A stretch of DNA of 64,000 nucleotides. It comes from Alkalithermobacter paradoxus. Lineage in GTDB: Bacteria > Bacillota > Clostridia > Peptostreptococcales > Peptostreptococcaceae. The first letter of the stretch is position 1. Each line of letters starts with the position of its first letter. Both the position numbers and the translations under genes were made by a program. This document shows, piece by piece, positions 52,746 through 61,239 of the stretch. The notes beneath the pieces are model-generated. The model had not been told where the DNA came from. It made no database searches and was given only the letters and a program-made list of their open reading frames with translations. The stretch covers positions 1-64,000 of the forward strand of contig MZGW01000001.1 of the NCBI GenBank assembly GCA_002029295.1, read 5' to 3'.

Positions 52746-54527
52746 ATGGAAAATTTAAACGGACTAAAAAGAAGTGATTACTGTGGAAACCTAAGAAGCT
52801 CTGATATAGGAAGAGAAGTAGTATTAATGGGATGGGTTCAAAAAAGTAGAAATTTAGGTGGATTAGTATTTACAGACTTAAGAGATATAGAGGGGATTTG
52901 CCAAATAGTATTTGATAAAGATATATCACAAGAAGCTTTTGATAAAGCTGAGAAATTAGGATCAGAATATGTTATAGCAGTAAAGGGAAAGGTTCGTGAA
53001 AGACAATCTAAAAACCCAAACATGCCAACGGGAGATATAGAAGTATTTGCAGATGAACTTAGAATACTGAACAAATCAGAAACTCCACCTATATACATAA
53101 AAGACGATGATGATGTTTCAGAAAATCTTAGACTAAAATATAGATATTTAGACCTAAGAAAGCCATCTATGCAAAAGAACTTAATGCTAAGACATAAGGT
53201 TGCAAATATAGTTAGAAACTATTTATCTGAAAATAGATTCTTAGAAATAGAAACTCCATTTCTTACTAAGCCAACACCAGAAGGAGCTAGAGATTATCTA
53301 GTACCAAGTAGAGTAAATCCTGGGAAGTTTTATGCACTTCCTCAATCACCTCAGATATTCAAGCAATTATTTATGGTTTCTGGCTTAGATAGATACTTCC
53401 AGATAGTAAAATGCTTCAGAGATGAAGATTTAAGAGCGGATAGACAACCAGAATTTACTCAAATAGACTGTGAGATGTCTTTTGTTGATATGGACGATGT
53501 AATATCTATAATGGAAAAAATGATGCAAAGAATATTTAAGGAGGCATTAAATGTAGATATACAGCTTCCTATACAAAGAATGCCGTATAAAGAAGCTATG
53601 GAAAGATATGGTTCAGACAAACCAGATTTGAGATTTGGATTTGAGTTAAATGATATTTCTGACATAGTTAAAGAATGTGGGTTCAAAGTATTTTCTGACA
53701 CAGTAAACAATGGTGGAAGTGTAAGGGGTATAAATATAAAAGGATACGAAAAAGAGTTTACAAGAAAAAATATATCATCTCTTGAAGAATTCGTTAAAAC
53801 TTATGGAGCTAAAGGACTTGCATGGATAAAAATAAATGAAGAAGGAATAGTATCACCTATAGCTAAATTCTTCGATGAAGATAAAATGAATCAAATTCTA
53901 CAAAGACTAGATGGTCAAAAGGGAGATTTGATACTATTTGTAGCTGATAAAGACGAAATAGTACTTGACTCATTAGGTCACTTAAGAGTTGAAGTAGCTA
54001 AAAGACTAAACCTGCTTAAAAAAGATGACTACAAACTTGTATGGATCACAGAGTTTCCTTTATTTGAATATGATGAAGAAGAAAACAGATATGTAGCTAA
54101 GCATCATCCTTTCACATCACCGATGGATGAAGATATAGACAAGTTAGAAACAGATCCGAAAAATGTAAGAGCTAAAGCTTATGATCTTGCGTTAAATGGA
54201 TTTGAACTTGGTGGAGGAAGTATAAGAATATATAACTCAGATATTCAAACTAGAATGTTCAAAGCACTTGGATTTAATGAAGAACAAATAAATGAAAAGT
54301 TTGGTTTCTTAATAGATGCATTTAAGTATGGAACTCCTCCACATGGTGGAATAGCATTTGGATTTGATAGAATAATTATGCTTTTAGCTGGTGAAGATAA
54401 CATAAGACAAGTTATAGCATTCCCTAAAACTCAGAATGCTTCTTGTCCTATGACTAATGCTCCATCTAGTGCTGATGAAAAGCAGTTAGATGAGCTAAAC
54501 ATAAAAACAAACTGTATAGAAGAATAA
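52746..54527 (+). CDS. aspS: Aspartyl-tRNA synthetase (bacterial type)
   Basis: Class II synthetase (593 aa). It has the N-terminal OB anticodon-binding domain, the catalytic core with [23 protein letters not shown] and [21 protein letters not shown] (motif 2 area). The bacteria-specific GAD insertion follows (about 285-420), then [21 protein letters not shown] (motif 3). AAGGAGG precedes the ATG, ten bases after hisS. HisS and AspS are expected from the same message. Confidence 0.97.
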   Translation: MENLNGLKRSDYCGNLRSSDIGREVVLMGWVQKSRNLGGLVFTDLRDIEGICQIVFDKDISQEAFDKAEKLGSEYVIAVKGKVRERQSKNPNMPTGDIEVFADELRILNKSETPPIYIKDDDDVSENLRLKYRYLDLRKPSMQKNLMLRHKVANIVRNYLSENRFLEIETPFLTKPTPEGARDYLVPSRVNPGKFYALPQSPQIFKQLFMVSGLDRYFQIVKCFRDEDLRADRQPEFTQIDCEMSFVDMDDVISIMEKMMQRIFKEALNVDIQLPIQRMPYKEAMERYGSDKPDLRFGFELNDISDIVKECGFKVFSDTVNNGGSVRGINIKGYEKEFTRKNISSLEEFVKTYGAKGLAWIKINEEGIVSPIAKFFDEDKMNQILQRLDGQKGDLILFVADKDEIVLDSLGHLRVEVAKRLNLLKKDDYKLVWITEFPLFEYDEEENRYVAKHHPFTSPMDEDIDKLETDPKNVRAKAYDLALNGFELGGGSIRIYNSDIQTRMFKALGFNEEQINEKFGFLIDAFKYGTPPHGGIAFGFDRIIMLLAGEDNIRQVIAFPKTQNASCPMTNAPSSADEKQLDELNIKTNCIEE

Positions 54528-54532
54528 ACCTT

Positions 54533-54560
54533 AGGCTGCTAAAATTAGCAGCCTTTTTTC
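54533..54560 (+). terminator. Intrinsic terminator after aspS
   Basis: AGGCTGCT, loop AAAATT, AGCAGCCTTTTTT. Confidence 0.88.
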
Positions 54561-54627
54561 TAGCAATTTACAATAAAATCAAGTATAATAAATATACGGG
54601 TAATAGGTATTAAAAGAGGTGGTTGAT

Positions 54628-54891
54628 ATGAAAAAGACAATAGACGAATTTATGGTATTTGCCCTAGTATTTCCAATACTTTTATTAATTCTAAAAGCTG
54701 TATTTAAGGATTTTATAGTTATTTCAAACAGAAATATAATACTTATATTTGTGCTAAGTTTTGTGAACATAGCCATAAGAAATTTTTTAATTGTGTTAAA
54801 AAGTAAGTATAATATGGGTGATAGGAACTTTGAATTCATAAGAAGAATAATATTTATACTTATTATAGGAATCTATTTAATATTTAGATAG
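54628..54891 (+). CDS. Small membrane protein of unknown function
   Basis: An 87-aa protein with three hydrophobic segments (about 8-25, 35-55 and 70-86) and short basic loops. I do not assign it to a family. ATG 54628 is preferred, with GAGGTGG about nine bases upstream, over GTG 54619 inside that site. It precedes a CsoR-family repressor gene by 11 bases and is likely in one operon with it and RseC. Confidence 0.7.
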   Translation: MKKTIDEFMVFALVFPILLLILKAVFKDFIVISNRNIILIFVLSFVNIAIRNFLIVLKSKYNMGDRNFEFIRRIIFILIIGIYLIFR

Positions 54892-54902
54892 GAGGGTTTC
54901 TT

Positions 54903-55196
54903 GTGAATGAACTTTCACAAAAGAGCAAAACCGATAAAGATGCAATAATAAAAAGACTTAGAAGAATTGAAGGACAAGTTAAAGGTATTCAAAATATGGT
55001 AAATCAAGATAAGTACTGTGTAGATATATTAGTGCAAATAGCAGCTATAAGATCAGCAATAGACAAAGTTGGAGGAATAATTCTTGAAAATCATATAAAA
55101 GGATGTGTAAGAAATACGATAGAAAAAGATAATGAAGAAAAGAATGAAAAAATGATAGACGAATTAGTAACTACTATAACTAAATTTATGAAGTAG
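54903..55196 (+). CDS. CsoR/FrmR-family metal-sensing transcription repressor
   Basis: A 97-aa all-helical tetrameric DNA-binding protein of DUF156. The signature RLRRIEGQVKGIQNMV (with the Arg of helix 1) is followed by YCVDILVQIAAIRSAID and ENHIKGCVRN. The Cys-His-Cys set (about 40, 65 and 69) matches the Cu(I) triad of CsoR or the Cys pair of the persulfide sensor CstR. The His suggests metal sensing. GTG start at 54903 after AGGAGGG. A copper exporter gene is not next to it. Confidence 0.9.
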   Translation: MNELSQKSKTDKDAIIKRLRRIEGQVKGIQNMVNQDKYCVDILVQIAAIRSAIDKVGGIILENHIKGCVRNTIEKDNEEKNEKMIDELVTTITKFMK

Positions 55197-55204
55197 GTGA
55201 TTTG

Positions 55205-55630
55205 ATGAAACAATCAGGAGTAGTTATAGAAAAAAAGGGAGATATAGCTTATTTAAATATGCAAAGGCATTCTGCGTGTGGAAGTTGTGGTGCATGTGGA
55301 ATGGGAAGTGAAAAAAGTAGTATGAAAATTGAAGCTATAAACAAAATTGATGCAAATATAGGGGACTTTGTAGAAGTAGACATAGAAACTGTAGATTTTA
55401 TGAAAGCAGCATTTATAATATATACAATACCTTTAGTATCGCTTTTGATCGGTGTTATTTTGAGCAATAAACTGTTAAGTACTCTAAATTATAGTGGCAA
55501 TATAGAAGTTATAAGCTTTATAGTGGGAATTGTTTTTATGGCTGGTGCTTTTTTTATTGTAAAACTAAATGAGAAAAGACTTAGAAATAGTAAAAAATAC
55601 ATGCCAGTAATAACAAGCATAATAAAGTAA
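55205..55630 (+). CDS. RseC/SoxR-reducing-system family protein
   Basis: Membrane protein of 141 aa. The N-terminal Cys-rich motif HSACGSCGACGMG (three of four Cys in C-x2-C-x2-C form) is typical of RseC (SoxR reducing system). Two membrane helices follow (about 75-95 and 105-125). Such proteins accompany electron-transfer complexes of the Rnf type and are thought to affect redox signals. Here the partner is a CsoR-type repressor. ATG 55205 follows TAGGTGAT; TTG 55202 is the alternative. Convergent with the exporter genes. Confidence 0.88.
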   Translation: MKQSGVVIEKKGDIAYLNMQRHSACGSCGACGMGSEKSSMKIEAINKIDANIGDFVEVDIETVDFMKAAFIIYTIPLVSLLIGVILSNKLLSTLNYSGNIEVISFIVGIVFMAGAFFIVKLNEKRLRNSKKYMPVITSIIK

Positions 55631-55655
55631 GGATGGAACAATTCATTCCATCCTT
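55629..55655. terminator. Bidirectional terminator after the RseC gene
   Basis: AAGGATGGAA, loop, TTCCATCCTT, then ATGTATTTTTT. It serves the convergent ThrE halves also. Confidence 0.85.
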
Positions 55656-56094
55656 ATGTATTTTTTGTATTTGTTGTTTTGAGTACTTTGGCTATAGATG
55701 AAACTAGAATTATTCCAATAGCAATAGCCCCTCCTGTAAAAATAGCATTAGTACCAACCTTTATAGCTGTGTTAAAGTCATCATTTATTAGGTTTATCAT
55801 AGTTAAATATATACCATATCCCGGAACTAAAGGAACTATTCCAGGTATAACAAAAGCGGTTACAGGTTTTTTATCAATTCTTGCAAATAGCTCACCTAAA
55901 AGAGCTACTACTATAGCAGCAATAAAGCTAGAAAATGGAATTGAAAAAACAACTTCTTTTATATAAGTAAATAAAGTCCATCCTACTCCCCCGGTAATAC
56001 CTGCGTAAATGAGAGATTTTCTAGGAACGTTGAAAAGTATAGAAAATCCAACAGTAGATAAAAAAGAATATATAAATTGCGATAATAGATACAC
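55654..56094 (-). CDS. Threonine/serine exporter, C-terminal half (DUF3815/ThrE_2)
   Basis: A 146-aa membrane protein with about five helices. It equals the second half of the ThrE exporter. Characteristic stretches are SLIYAGITGGVGWTLF, ALLGELFARIDKKPVTAFVIPGIVPLVPGYGIY and GGAIAIGIIL. The start is GTG 56094, whose G overlaps the TAG stop of the upstream half; GGGGGTG lies nine bases before it. The ATG at 56124 would overlap the upstream gene without a ribosome site. The two products likely form one transporter exporting Thr/Ser. Confidence 0.85.
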   Translation of the reverse strand: MYLLSQFIYSFLSTVGFSILFNVPRKSLIYAGITGGVGWTLFTYIKEVVFSIPFSSFIAAIVVALLGELFARIDKKPVTAFVIPGIVPLVPGYGIYLTMINLINDDFNTAIKVGTNAIFTGGAIAIGIILVSSIAKVLKTTNTKNT

Positions 56095-56867
56095 TAGATA
56101 GCACCCCCAAAAACATTTATCCATACATTAAGTATAGATCCAACTCCAACAGCTATAGATATAGCTATCAAAATAGCTTCAGAAACTCTTGAAACACCTG
56201 AAATTAAATCTCCAGAAATAAAGTCTCTAAGGCCATTAGTTAATGCAACTCCTGGGAGAAGTGGCATAATAGAGCCTACTATAACCATGTCTATGCTTGC
56301 CCCTACACCTACAGTATGAAAAAATATAGATAGTATAGCTATTATAGCCCCACCAGCAGTATTTGATAAAAATGCAGTTTGACTAACTTTTTCTATCTTG
56401 CTGCTTATAAGTACAGCAACCATAGATATTATAAATGCAGCAACAAAGTCTGAAAAATTAGCTCCAAATAAAAGAGCAAAAAAGCTAGATGCAAACCCTG
56501 CAGATAAAACCCTTACAAACTTAGGGTACTTAGCAATCTTATCTATTTTTCGCAGTTGCATTATTGCATCTTTAATTGATATATTAGAGTTAACAAACTC
56601 TCTTGAAAAGTCATTCACCTTTGATATTTTGTTAAGGTTTATAGTTCTAGATTTTACTCTCTTAATAAAGCTTATACCATCAAATCTATCATCAGATATA
56701 AATATACCAGTAGGTGTAACAAATGAACTTACATGCTTTAAATTTCTTGACTTACATATTCTCTTTATAGTGTCTTCAACTCTGTAAGTTTCAGCTCCAT
56801 TTCTTAGCATTATTTCACCAGCATACAAAGCAACTCTTAAGATAGCCTTCTTTTCTAAAAGCGTCAT
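56094..56867 (-). CDS. Threonine/serine exporter, N-terminal half (DUF1212/ThrE)
   Basis: A 257-aa protein. A soluble N-terminal part (GEIMLRNGAETYRVEDTIKRI, then SFVTPTGIFISDD) is followed by five membrane helices (about 120-257). The conserved GSIMPLLPGVALTNGLRDFISGDL is visible. It pairs with the downstream half, overlapping it by one base. AAAGGAG precedes the ATG. Split ThrE pairs like this are common in Firmicutes. Confidence 0.9.
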   Translation of the reverse strand: MTLLEKKAILRVALYAGEIMLRNGAETYRVEDTIKRICKSRNLKHVSSFVTPTGIFISDDRFDGISFIKRVKSRTINLNKISKVNDFSREFVNSNISIKDAIMQLRKIDKIAKYPKFVRVLSAGFASSFFALLFGANFSDFVAAFIISMVAVLISSKIEKVSQTAFLSNTAGGAIIAILSIFFHTVGVGASIDMVIVGSIMPLLPGVALTNGLRDFISGDLISGVSRVSEAILIAISIAVGVGSILNVWINVFGGAI

Positions 56868-56986
56868 AACAAAACTCCTTTACTTCAATTTATAACAACT
56901 AGTATATCAAAAACTTACTATTAATATAATTAAAATATATGTTAAAATTAATAATTATGTTAAAAAATATCAAGGGAGGTAAAAGT

Positions 56987-58213
56987 ATGAACTTTACGAA
57001 TTTAATGAAAGTAGACCACGAGGTATATGAAGCTATACAAAAGGAGATAGAAAGACAAAATAGAAATATCGAACTTATAGCTTCAGAAAATTTTGTATCA
57101 TTAGCAGTTATGGAGGCAGCAGGAAGCCACTTAACAAATAAATACGCAGAAGGATATCCAAGCAAAAGATATTATGGTGGATGTGAAAATGTAGATATTG
57201 TAGAGAATTTAGCAATAGAAAGATTAAAAAAGCTATTTAATGCAGAACATGCTAATGTTCAGCCTCACTCTGGAGCAAATGCTAATTTAGGAGTATATTT
57301 TGCAGTTTTAGAGCCAAATGATAAAGTTTTGGGCATGAACCTTTCTCAAGGAGGACACTTAACGCATGGATCTCCTGTTAATATATCAGGACAATATTTT
57401 GAATTCATAGAATATGGAGTGTCTAAAGAAGATGGAAAAATAGATTACGAAAAAGTAAGAGAAATTGCACATAGAGAAATGCCAAAGCTTATAGTTGCTG
57501 GAGCAAGTGCGTATCCAAGATCAATAGACTTTAAAAAATTCAGAGAAATAGCTGATGAAGTTGGGGCACTACTTATGGTAGATATGGCACATATAGCAGG
57601 ACTTGTAGCTGCAGGCCTTCACCAAAATCCAGTTGAGTATGCACACTTTGTAACTAGTACAACACACAAAACGTTAAGAGGCCCAAGAGGTGGAATTATA
57701 CTTTGCAAGAATGAATATGCTCAAAAGATAGACAAAGCAATATTCCCAGGAATACAAGGAGGACCACTAGAGCATATTATAGCTGCTAAAGCTGTAGCAT
57801 TCAAAGAAGCTTTAACACCTGAATTTAAGGAGTACCAAGAACAAATAGTTAAAAATGCAAAGGCACTTGCAGATGAGCTTATAAATAGAGGATTTGACTT
57901 AGTGTCGGGTGGAACAGACAATCATCTTATGTTGATAGACTTAAGTAATAAAAATATAACAGGAAAAGAAGCAGAAAAAAGACTAGATGAAGCTCATATA
58001 ACAGTAAATAAAAACTCTATACCATTTGATACTAAGAGCCCATTTGTAACAAGCGGAATAAGAATAGGAACACCAGCTGTAACTACAAGAGGTATGAAAG
58101 AAGAAGATATGAAAGTAATAGCTGAAGTTATAGATTTAGTGATTACTAAAAATGATATAGAAAAAGGAAGAGAAATGGTTAAAAATCTTACAGATAAATT
58201 TCCGCTGTATTAA
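56987..58213 (+). CDS. glyA: Serine hydroxymethyltransferase
   Basis: PLP enzyme (408 aa) interconverting serine and glycine with tetrahydrofolate. The PLP Lys lies in [15 protein letters not shown]. Other marks are [36 protein letters not shown] and [22 protein letters not shown] 56987 is backed by GGGAGGT; an in-frame ATG at 56939 has none. It makes glycine, a Stickland electron acceptor, and with kbl and ThrE it fits amino-acid metabolism in this window. A weak TATAAT lies at 56925. Confidence 0.96.
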   Translation: MNFTNLMKVDHEVYEAIQKEIERQNRNIELIASENFVSLAVMEAAGSHLTNKYAEGYPSKRYYGGCENVDIVENLAIERLKKLFNAEHANVQPHSGANANLGVYFAVLEPNDKVLGMNLSQGGHLTHGSPVNISGQYFEFIEYGVSKEDGKIDYEKVREIAHREMPKLIVAGASAYPRSIDFKKFREIADEVGALLMVDMAHIAGLVAAGLHQNPVEYAHFVTSTTHKTLRGPRGGIILCKNEYAQKIDKAIFPGIQGGPLEHIIAAKAVAFKEALTPEFKEYQEQIVKNAKALADELINRGFDLVSGGTDNHLMLIDLSNKNITGKEAEKRLDEAHITVNKNSIPFDTKSPFVTSGIRIGTPAVTTRGMKEEDMKVIAEVIDLVITKNDIEKGREMVKNLTDKFPLY

Positions 58214-58245
58214 TAAGTTCTTACAATGATATTGGAGGAGCACAA

Positions 58246-59637
58246 ATGACTTCTAAAGATTACGTAGTTTTGATGCAAAAAATTTTGCACTACATAGAAG
58301 ATGGGGTTCATGTAATAGACAAAGATGGAAATACGATAGTATATAATAGAGCTATGGCTGAACTTGAAGGAATGAAAAAAGAAGATGTTTTAAATAAGCC
58401 ACTACTTGAAGTTTTTAGAAGTTTAGATAGTGAAACTAGCACATTACTTAAAGTAATGGAAAGTGGTAAGTCAATAAAAAATAAAAAGCAAGTTTATCTT
58501 AATATGGATGGTAAGGAAATTACAACAATAAATACCACAGTTCCACTGACTATAAATGGTGAACAATTTGGTGCACTAGAAATAGCTAAGGACATAACAA
58601 AAATAAAAAAACTTTCAGACATAATATTCGATCTTCAAAGAGAAATGTCAACTCCTGATGTATCTATTAAAAATAAAATTAAAAAATATACATTTGATAA
58701 CATTCTAGGGCAAAGTCCAGAATTTAAGCATGCTTTAAATATGGCAAAAAAATCAGCTAAAAATAGAGCCTCTGTTCTTATATATGGAGAAACAGGAACA
58801 GGAAAAGAATTGTTTGCTCAAAGCATACACTATGCTAGTGATAGAGCTAATAAACCATTCATAGCTCAAAACTGTGCAGCAATTCCAGAAAGTCTACTTG
58901 AAGGAATATTGTTTGGAACATCAAAAGGAGCTTTTACAGGATCTATAGATAGACCTGGTATATTTGAAGAAGCAAATGGTGGAACTATACTTTTAGATGA
59001 AATAAACTCAATGCCTGTAGATCTTCAAGCAAAGCTACTTAGAGTACTTCAAGAAGGATACGTAAGAAGAATAGGTGCAACTAAGGATATACCAATAGAT
59101 GTAAGAGTAATAGCTACTACAAACCAAGACCCTATAGATGCAGTAGAAAGTCAAAAGATAAGAAAAGATTTATATTACAGGCTTAATGTTATATCAATTA
59201 ACATACCTCCTTTAAGAGAAAGAAAAGAAGATATAATACTTTTAACTAATCACTTTATAAAGAAATATAACGATGTTTTAAATAAAGATATTTGGATGAT
59301 ATCAGAAAAAAGCAAAGAAGTACTATTACAGCATTCATGGCAAGGAAATGTAAGAGAACTTGAAAATACAATATACGGAGCTATGAGTATGATAGAAGAT
59401 GAACATGTACTAAATCATCAATATCTAAATATATTAAATTTAAACAAAAAACTTAATAAAGAAAAAATAGATATAAATATGAATAATACTTTAGATGAAA
59501 CACTAAAGAATATAGAAATAACTTTTTTAAAGAAAGCACTTTATAGAAACAATAACAATATAACTAAAGCTGCCTCTGATCTAGGAATAAAAAGACAAAC
59601 TCTTCAACACAAAATGAAAAAATATGGCATAAAGTAA
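58246..59637 (+). CDS. PAS-domain sigma-54-dependent transcription activator
   Basis: An enhancer-binding protein of 463 aa. The N-terminal PAS domain (about 10-130) begins ILHYIEDGVHVIDKDGNTIVYNRA. The AAA+ domain (about 145-375) has Walker A GETGTGKELFAQ, the sigma-54 contact GAFTGS, Walker B GGTILLDEINSM and an arginine-rich RVIATTNQD. The C-terminal Fis-type helix-turn-helix reads NNNITKAASDLGIKRQTLQHKMKK. It lies just before the ornithine genes, whose upstream region has a sigma-54 promoter, so it most probably activates them. A terminator separates the two. GGAGGAG precedes the ATG. Confidence 0.92.
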   Translation: MTSKDYVVLMQKILHYIEDGVHVIDKDGNTIVYNRAMAELEGMKKEDVLNKPLLEVFRSLDSETSTLLKVMESGKSIKNKKQVYLNMDGKEITTINTTVPLTINGEQFGALEIAKDITKIKKLSDIIFDLQREMSTPDVSIKNKIKKYTFDNILGQSPEFKHALNMAKKSAKNRASVLIYGETGTGKELFAQSIHYASDRANKPFIAQNCAAIPESLLEGILFGTSKGAFTGSIDRPGIFEEANGGTILLDEINSMPVDLQAKLLRVLQEGYVRRIGATKDIPIDVRVIATTNQDPIDAVESQKIRKDLYYRLNVISINIPPLRERKEDIILLTNHFIKKYNDVLNKDIWMISEKSKEVLLQHSWQGNVRELENTIYGAMSMIEDEHVLNHQYLNILNLNKKLNKEKIDINMNNTLDETLKNIEITFLKKALYRNNNNITKAASDLGIKRQTLQHKMKKYGIK

Positions 59638-59639
59638 AA

Positions 59640-59693
59640 CGCAAATACATTTGCACTAAAAAACGCAAATATATTTGCGTTTTTTAGTTATCC
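59640..59693 (+). terminator. Tandem hairpins with terminator after the activator
   Basis: A near-repeat AACGCAAATACATTTGC occurs first, then AACGCAAATATATTTGCGTT followed by TTTTTT (59668-59693). The second is a strong intrinsic terminator and the first a partial copy of it. Confidence 0.85.
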
Positions 59694-59696
59694 AAG

Positions 59697-59714
59697 TTGA
59701 TTCGACTAGATCAA
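59697..59714. promoter_or_regulatory. Candidate upstream activator site
   Basis: TTGAT, eight bases, ATCAA, an imperfect inverted repeat 73 bases upstream of the -24 element of the ord promoter. Distance fits an enhancer site for the sigma-54 activator, but the repeat is short. Confidence 0.35.
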
Positions 59715-59766
59715 AATTATTATATATTCAAGCTATCGCAACAAAACTGAATATTTTTAAAATTCT

Positions 59767-59780
59767 ATTTTGTACAAAAT
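59767..59780. promoter_or_regulatory. Perfect 14-base palindrome upstream of the ord promoter
   Basis: ATTTTGTACAAAAT (59767-59780) is a perfect palindrome just seven bases before the -24 element. It could be a repressor site or an activator-related element. Confidence 0.45.
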
Positions 59781-59786
59781 TAGAAA

Positions 59787-59803
59787 TGGTATGAATATTG
59801 CTT
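59787..59803 (+). promoter_or_regulatory. Sigma-54 promoter of the ornithine operon
   Basis: TGGTAT, five bases, TTGCTT. The GG and GC are exactly ten bases apart, as required for -24/-12 promoters (consensus TGGCAC-N5-TTGCW; two mismatches in the -24 box). It lies about 55 bases before ord, next to a sigma-54 activator gene. Confidence 0.7.
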
Positions 59804-59858
59804 AAATAATTTAATATAAATTAAATTGAAATGATAATTAATATGGAGGTGTTTTGAT

Positions 59859-60908
59859 ATGGAAAATATTAAAGTTGGTATTTGGGGATTTGGAGCAATG
59901 GGTAGTGGAATGGCAGAGATGCTGCTAAAGAAAAAAGGAGTAGAAATAGTAGCTGTTTGCGACAGAAATGAAGCTAGAGTAGGAAAAGATATGTATGAAG
60001 TTTTAGGAGTAGAAAGAGGAGATAGAAAAGAAGTAATAATAAAAAGTGATGAAAATGAAGCTTTCACAGAAAAATGTGCTGATGTAGTTTTACTTGCAAC
60101 AGATTCATTTACTAAAGGTGCATTCGATAAAATTAAATTTATAGCTGAAAGAAAAATGAATGTTATTTCAACTGCAGAAGAAATGGCTTATCCTCAAGCA
60201 CAACAGCCAGAGCTTGCTAAAGAAATAGATAGAATAGCAAAAGAAAATAATGTATCTGTACTTGGAACTGGAATAAATCCAGGATTTGTATTAGATCTTT
60301 TAATACTTGCATTAACAGGAACTTGTGAAAGGGTAGATCATATAAAAGCAGCTAGAATAAATGACTTATCTCCATTTGGAAAAGCTGTTATGGAAGAGCA
60401 AGGAGTTGGAGTAACATTAAATGATTTCAATGAAGGGGTAAAGAGAGGAACAATAGCAGGACATGTAGGATTCCCAGAATCTATAAAGATGATTACTGAT
60501 GGAATTGGTTGGAACTTAGAAAAAGTAGATGAAACTAGAGAAGCTATAGTTTCTAATATATACAGAGAAAGTAAGTATGCAAAGGTTGAGGCAGGAAATG
60601 TAGCAGGTTGTAGACAATGTGGATATGGATATGTAGACGGTGAAGTTAAAATTGAAATGGAACACCCACAACAAATACTTCCACATTTAGAGGGTGTTGA
60701 TACAGGAGATTATATATGGATTAAAGGAAATCCGGATATATCACTTCAAATAAAGCCTGAAATACCAGGAGGAATAGGAACGATAGCTATGTGTGTAAAT
60801 TCTATTCCACATGTTATAAATGCTCGTGCTGGTCTTAGAACAATGCTTGATATACCAGTTCCAAGAGCTATTATGGGAGATATGAGAGATTTAATAGAAG
60901 CTCAATAG
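59859..60908 (+). CDS. ord: 2,4-diaminopentanoate dehydrogenase
   Basis: Oxidises 2,4-diaminopentanoate with NAD(P)+ to 2-amino-4-oxopentanoate plus ammonia, in oxidative ornithine fermentation (349 aa). The Rossmann loop is GIWGFGAMGSGMAEML at the start, then VVLLATDSFTKGAFDKIK. The central GTGINPGFVLDLLILALTG and C-terminal segment with GCRQCGYGYVDGE are typical of the family. GGAGGTG precedes the ATG. First gene of the operon under the predicted sigma-54 promoter. Confidence 0.93.
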   Translation: MENIKVGIWGFGAMGSGMAEMLLKKKGVEIVAVCDRNEARVGKDMYEVLGVERGDRKEVIIKSDENEAFTEKCADVVLLATDSFTKGAFDKIKFIAERKMNVISTAEEMAYPQAQQPELAKEIDRIAKENNVSVLGTGINPGFVLDLLILALTGTCERVDHIKAARINDLSPFGKAVMEEQGVGVTLNDFNEGVKRGTIAGHVGFPESIKMITDGIGWNLEKVDETREAIVSNIYRESKYAKVEAGNVAGCRQCGYGYVDGEVKIEMEHPQQILPHLEGVDTGDYIWIKGNPDISLQIKPEIPGGIGTIAMCVNSIPHVINARAGLRTMLDIPVPRAIMGDMRDLIEAQ

Positions 60909-60930
60909 CATAAAAAAGGAAGTGAATCTA

Positions 60931-61239
60931 ATGAAGAGTAAAAAAGGTGATTGGGTTTTAGTACATAATGTAGTGTTAAGTAAAGAAGATAGAGCACCAC
61001 AAGTACCAGATGACACTAAAAGTGTTCCTCTTGAAACTTGGGTTAAAGGATTTACTAATGAAGAAGCTTCCATAGGAGATGAAGTTACTATTACAACTAT
61101 GACAGGAAGAAATGTAAAAGGAAAACTTGTAGATATAAATCCATATTACAAGCATGATTACGGAAAATGTATTCCTGAAATTCTACAAATAGGTCTTCAG
61201 CTTAAAGATATATTATTTGGAGGTGAAGATCATGAGTAA
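60931..61239 (+). CDS. ortA: 2-amino-4-oxopentanoate thiolase, alpha subunit
   Basis: Small subunit (102 aa) of OrtAB, which cleaves 2-amino-4-oxopentanoate with CoA into alanine and acetyl-CoA. It begins with KGDWVLVHNVVLSKEDRAPQVPDDTK and has a beta-rich body with GNEVTITTMTGR-like GDEVTITTMTGRNVKGKL. ATG 60931 follows AAGGAAG, chosen over GTG 60922, which lies inside that site. It overlaps ortB by eight bases and so is translationally coupled to it. Confidence 0.9.
   Translation: MKSKKGDWVLVHNVVLSKEDRAPQVPDDTKSVPLETWVKGFTNEEASIGDEVTITTMTGRNVKGKLVDINPYYKHDYGKCIPEILQIGLQLKDILFGGEDHE

Noticed and set aside
54579-54839. 86-codon minus-strand frame
   Set aside because: Overlaps the plus-strand small membrane protein, which has a good ribosome site and operon position.
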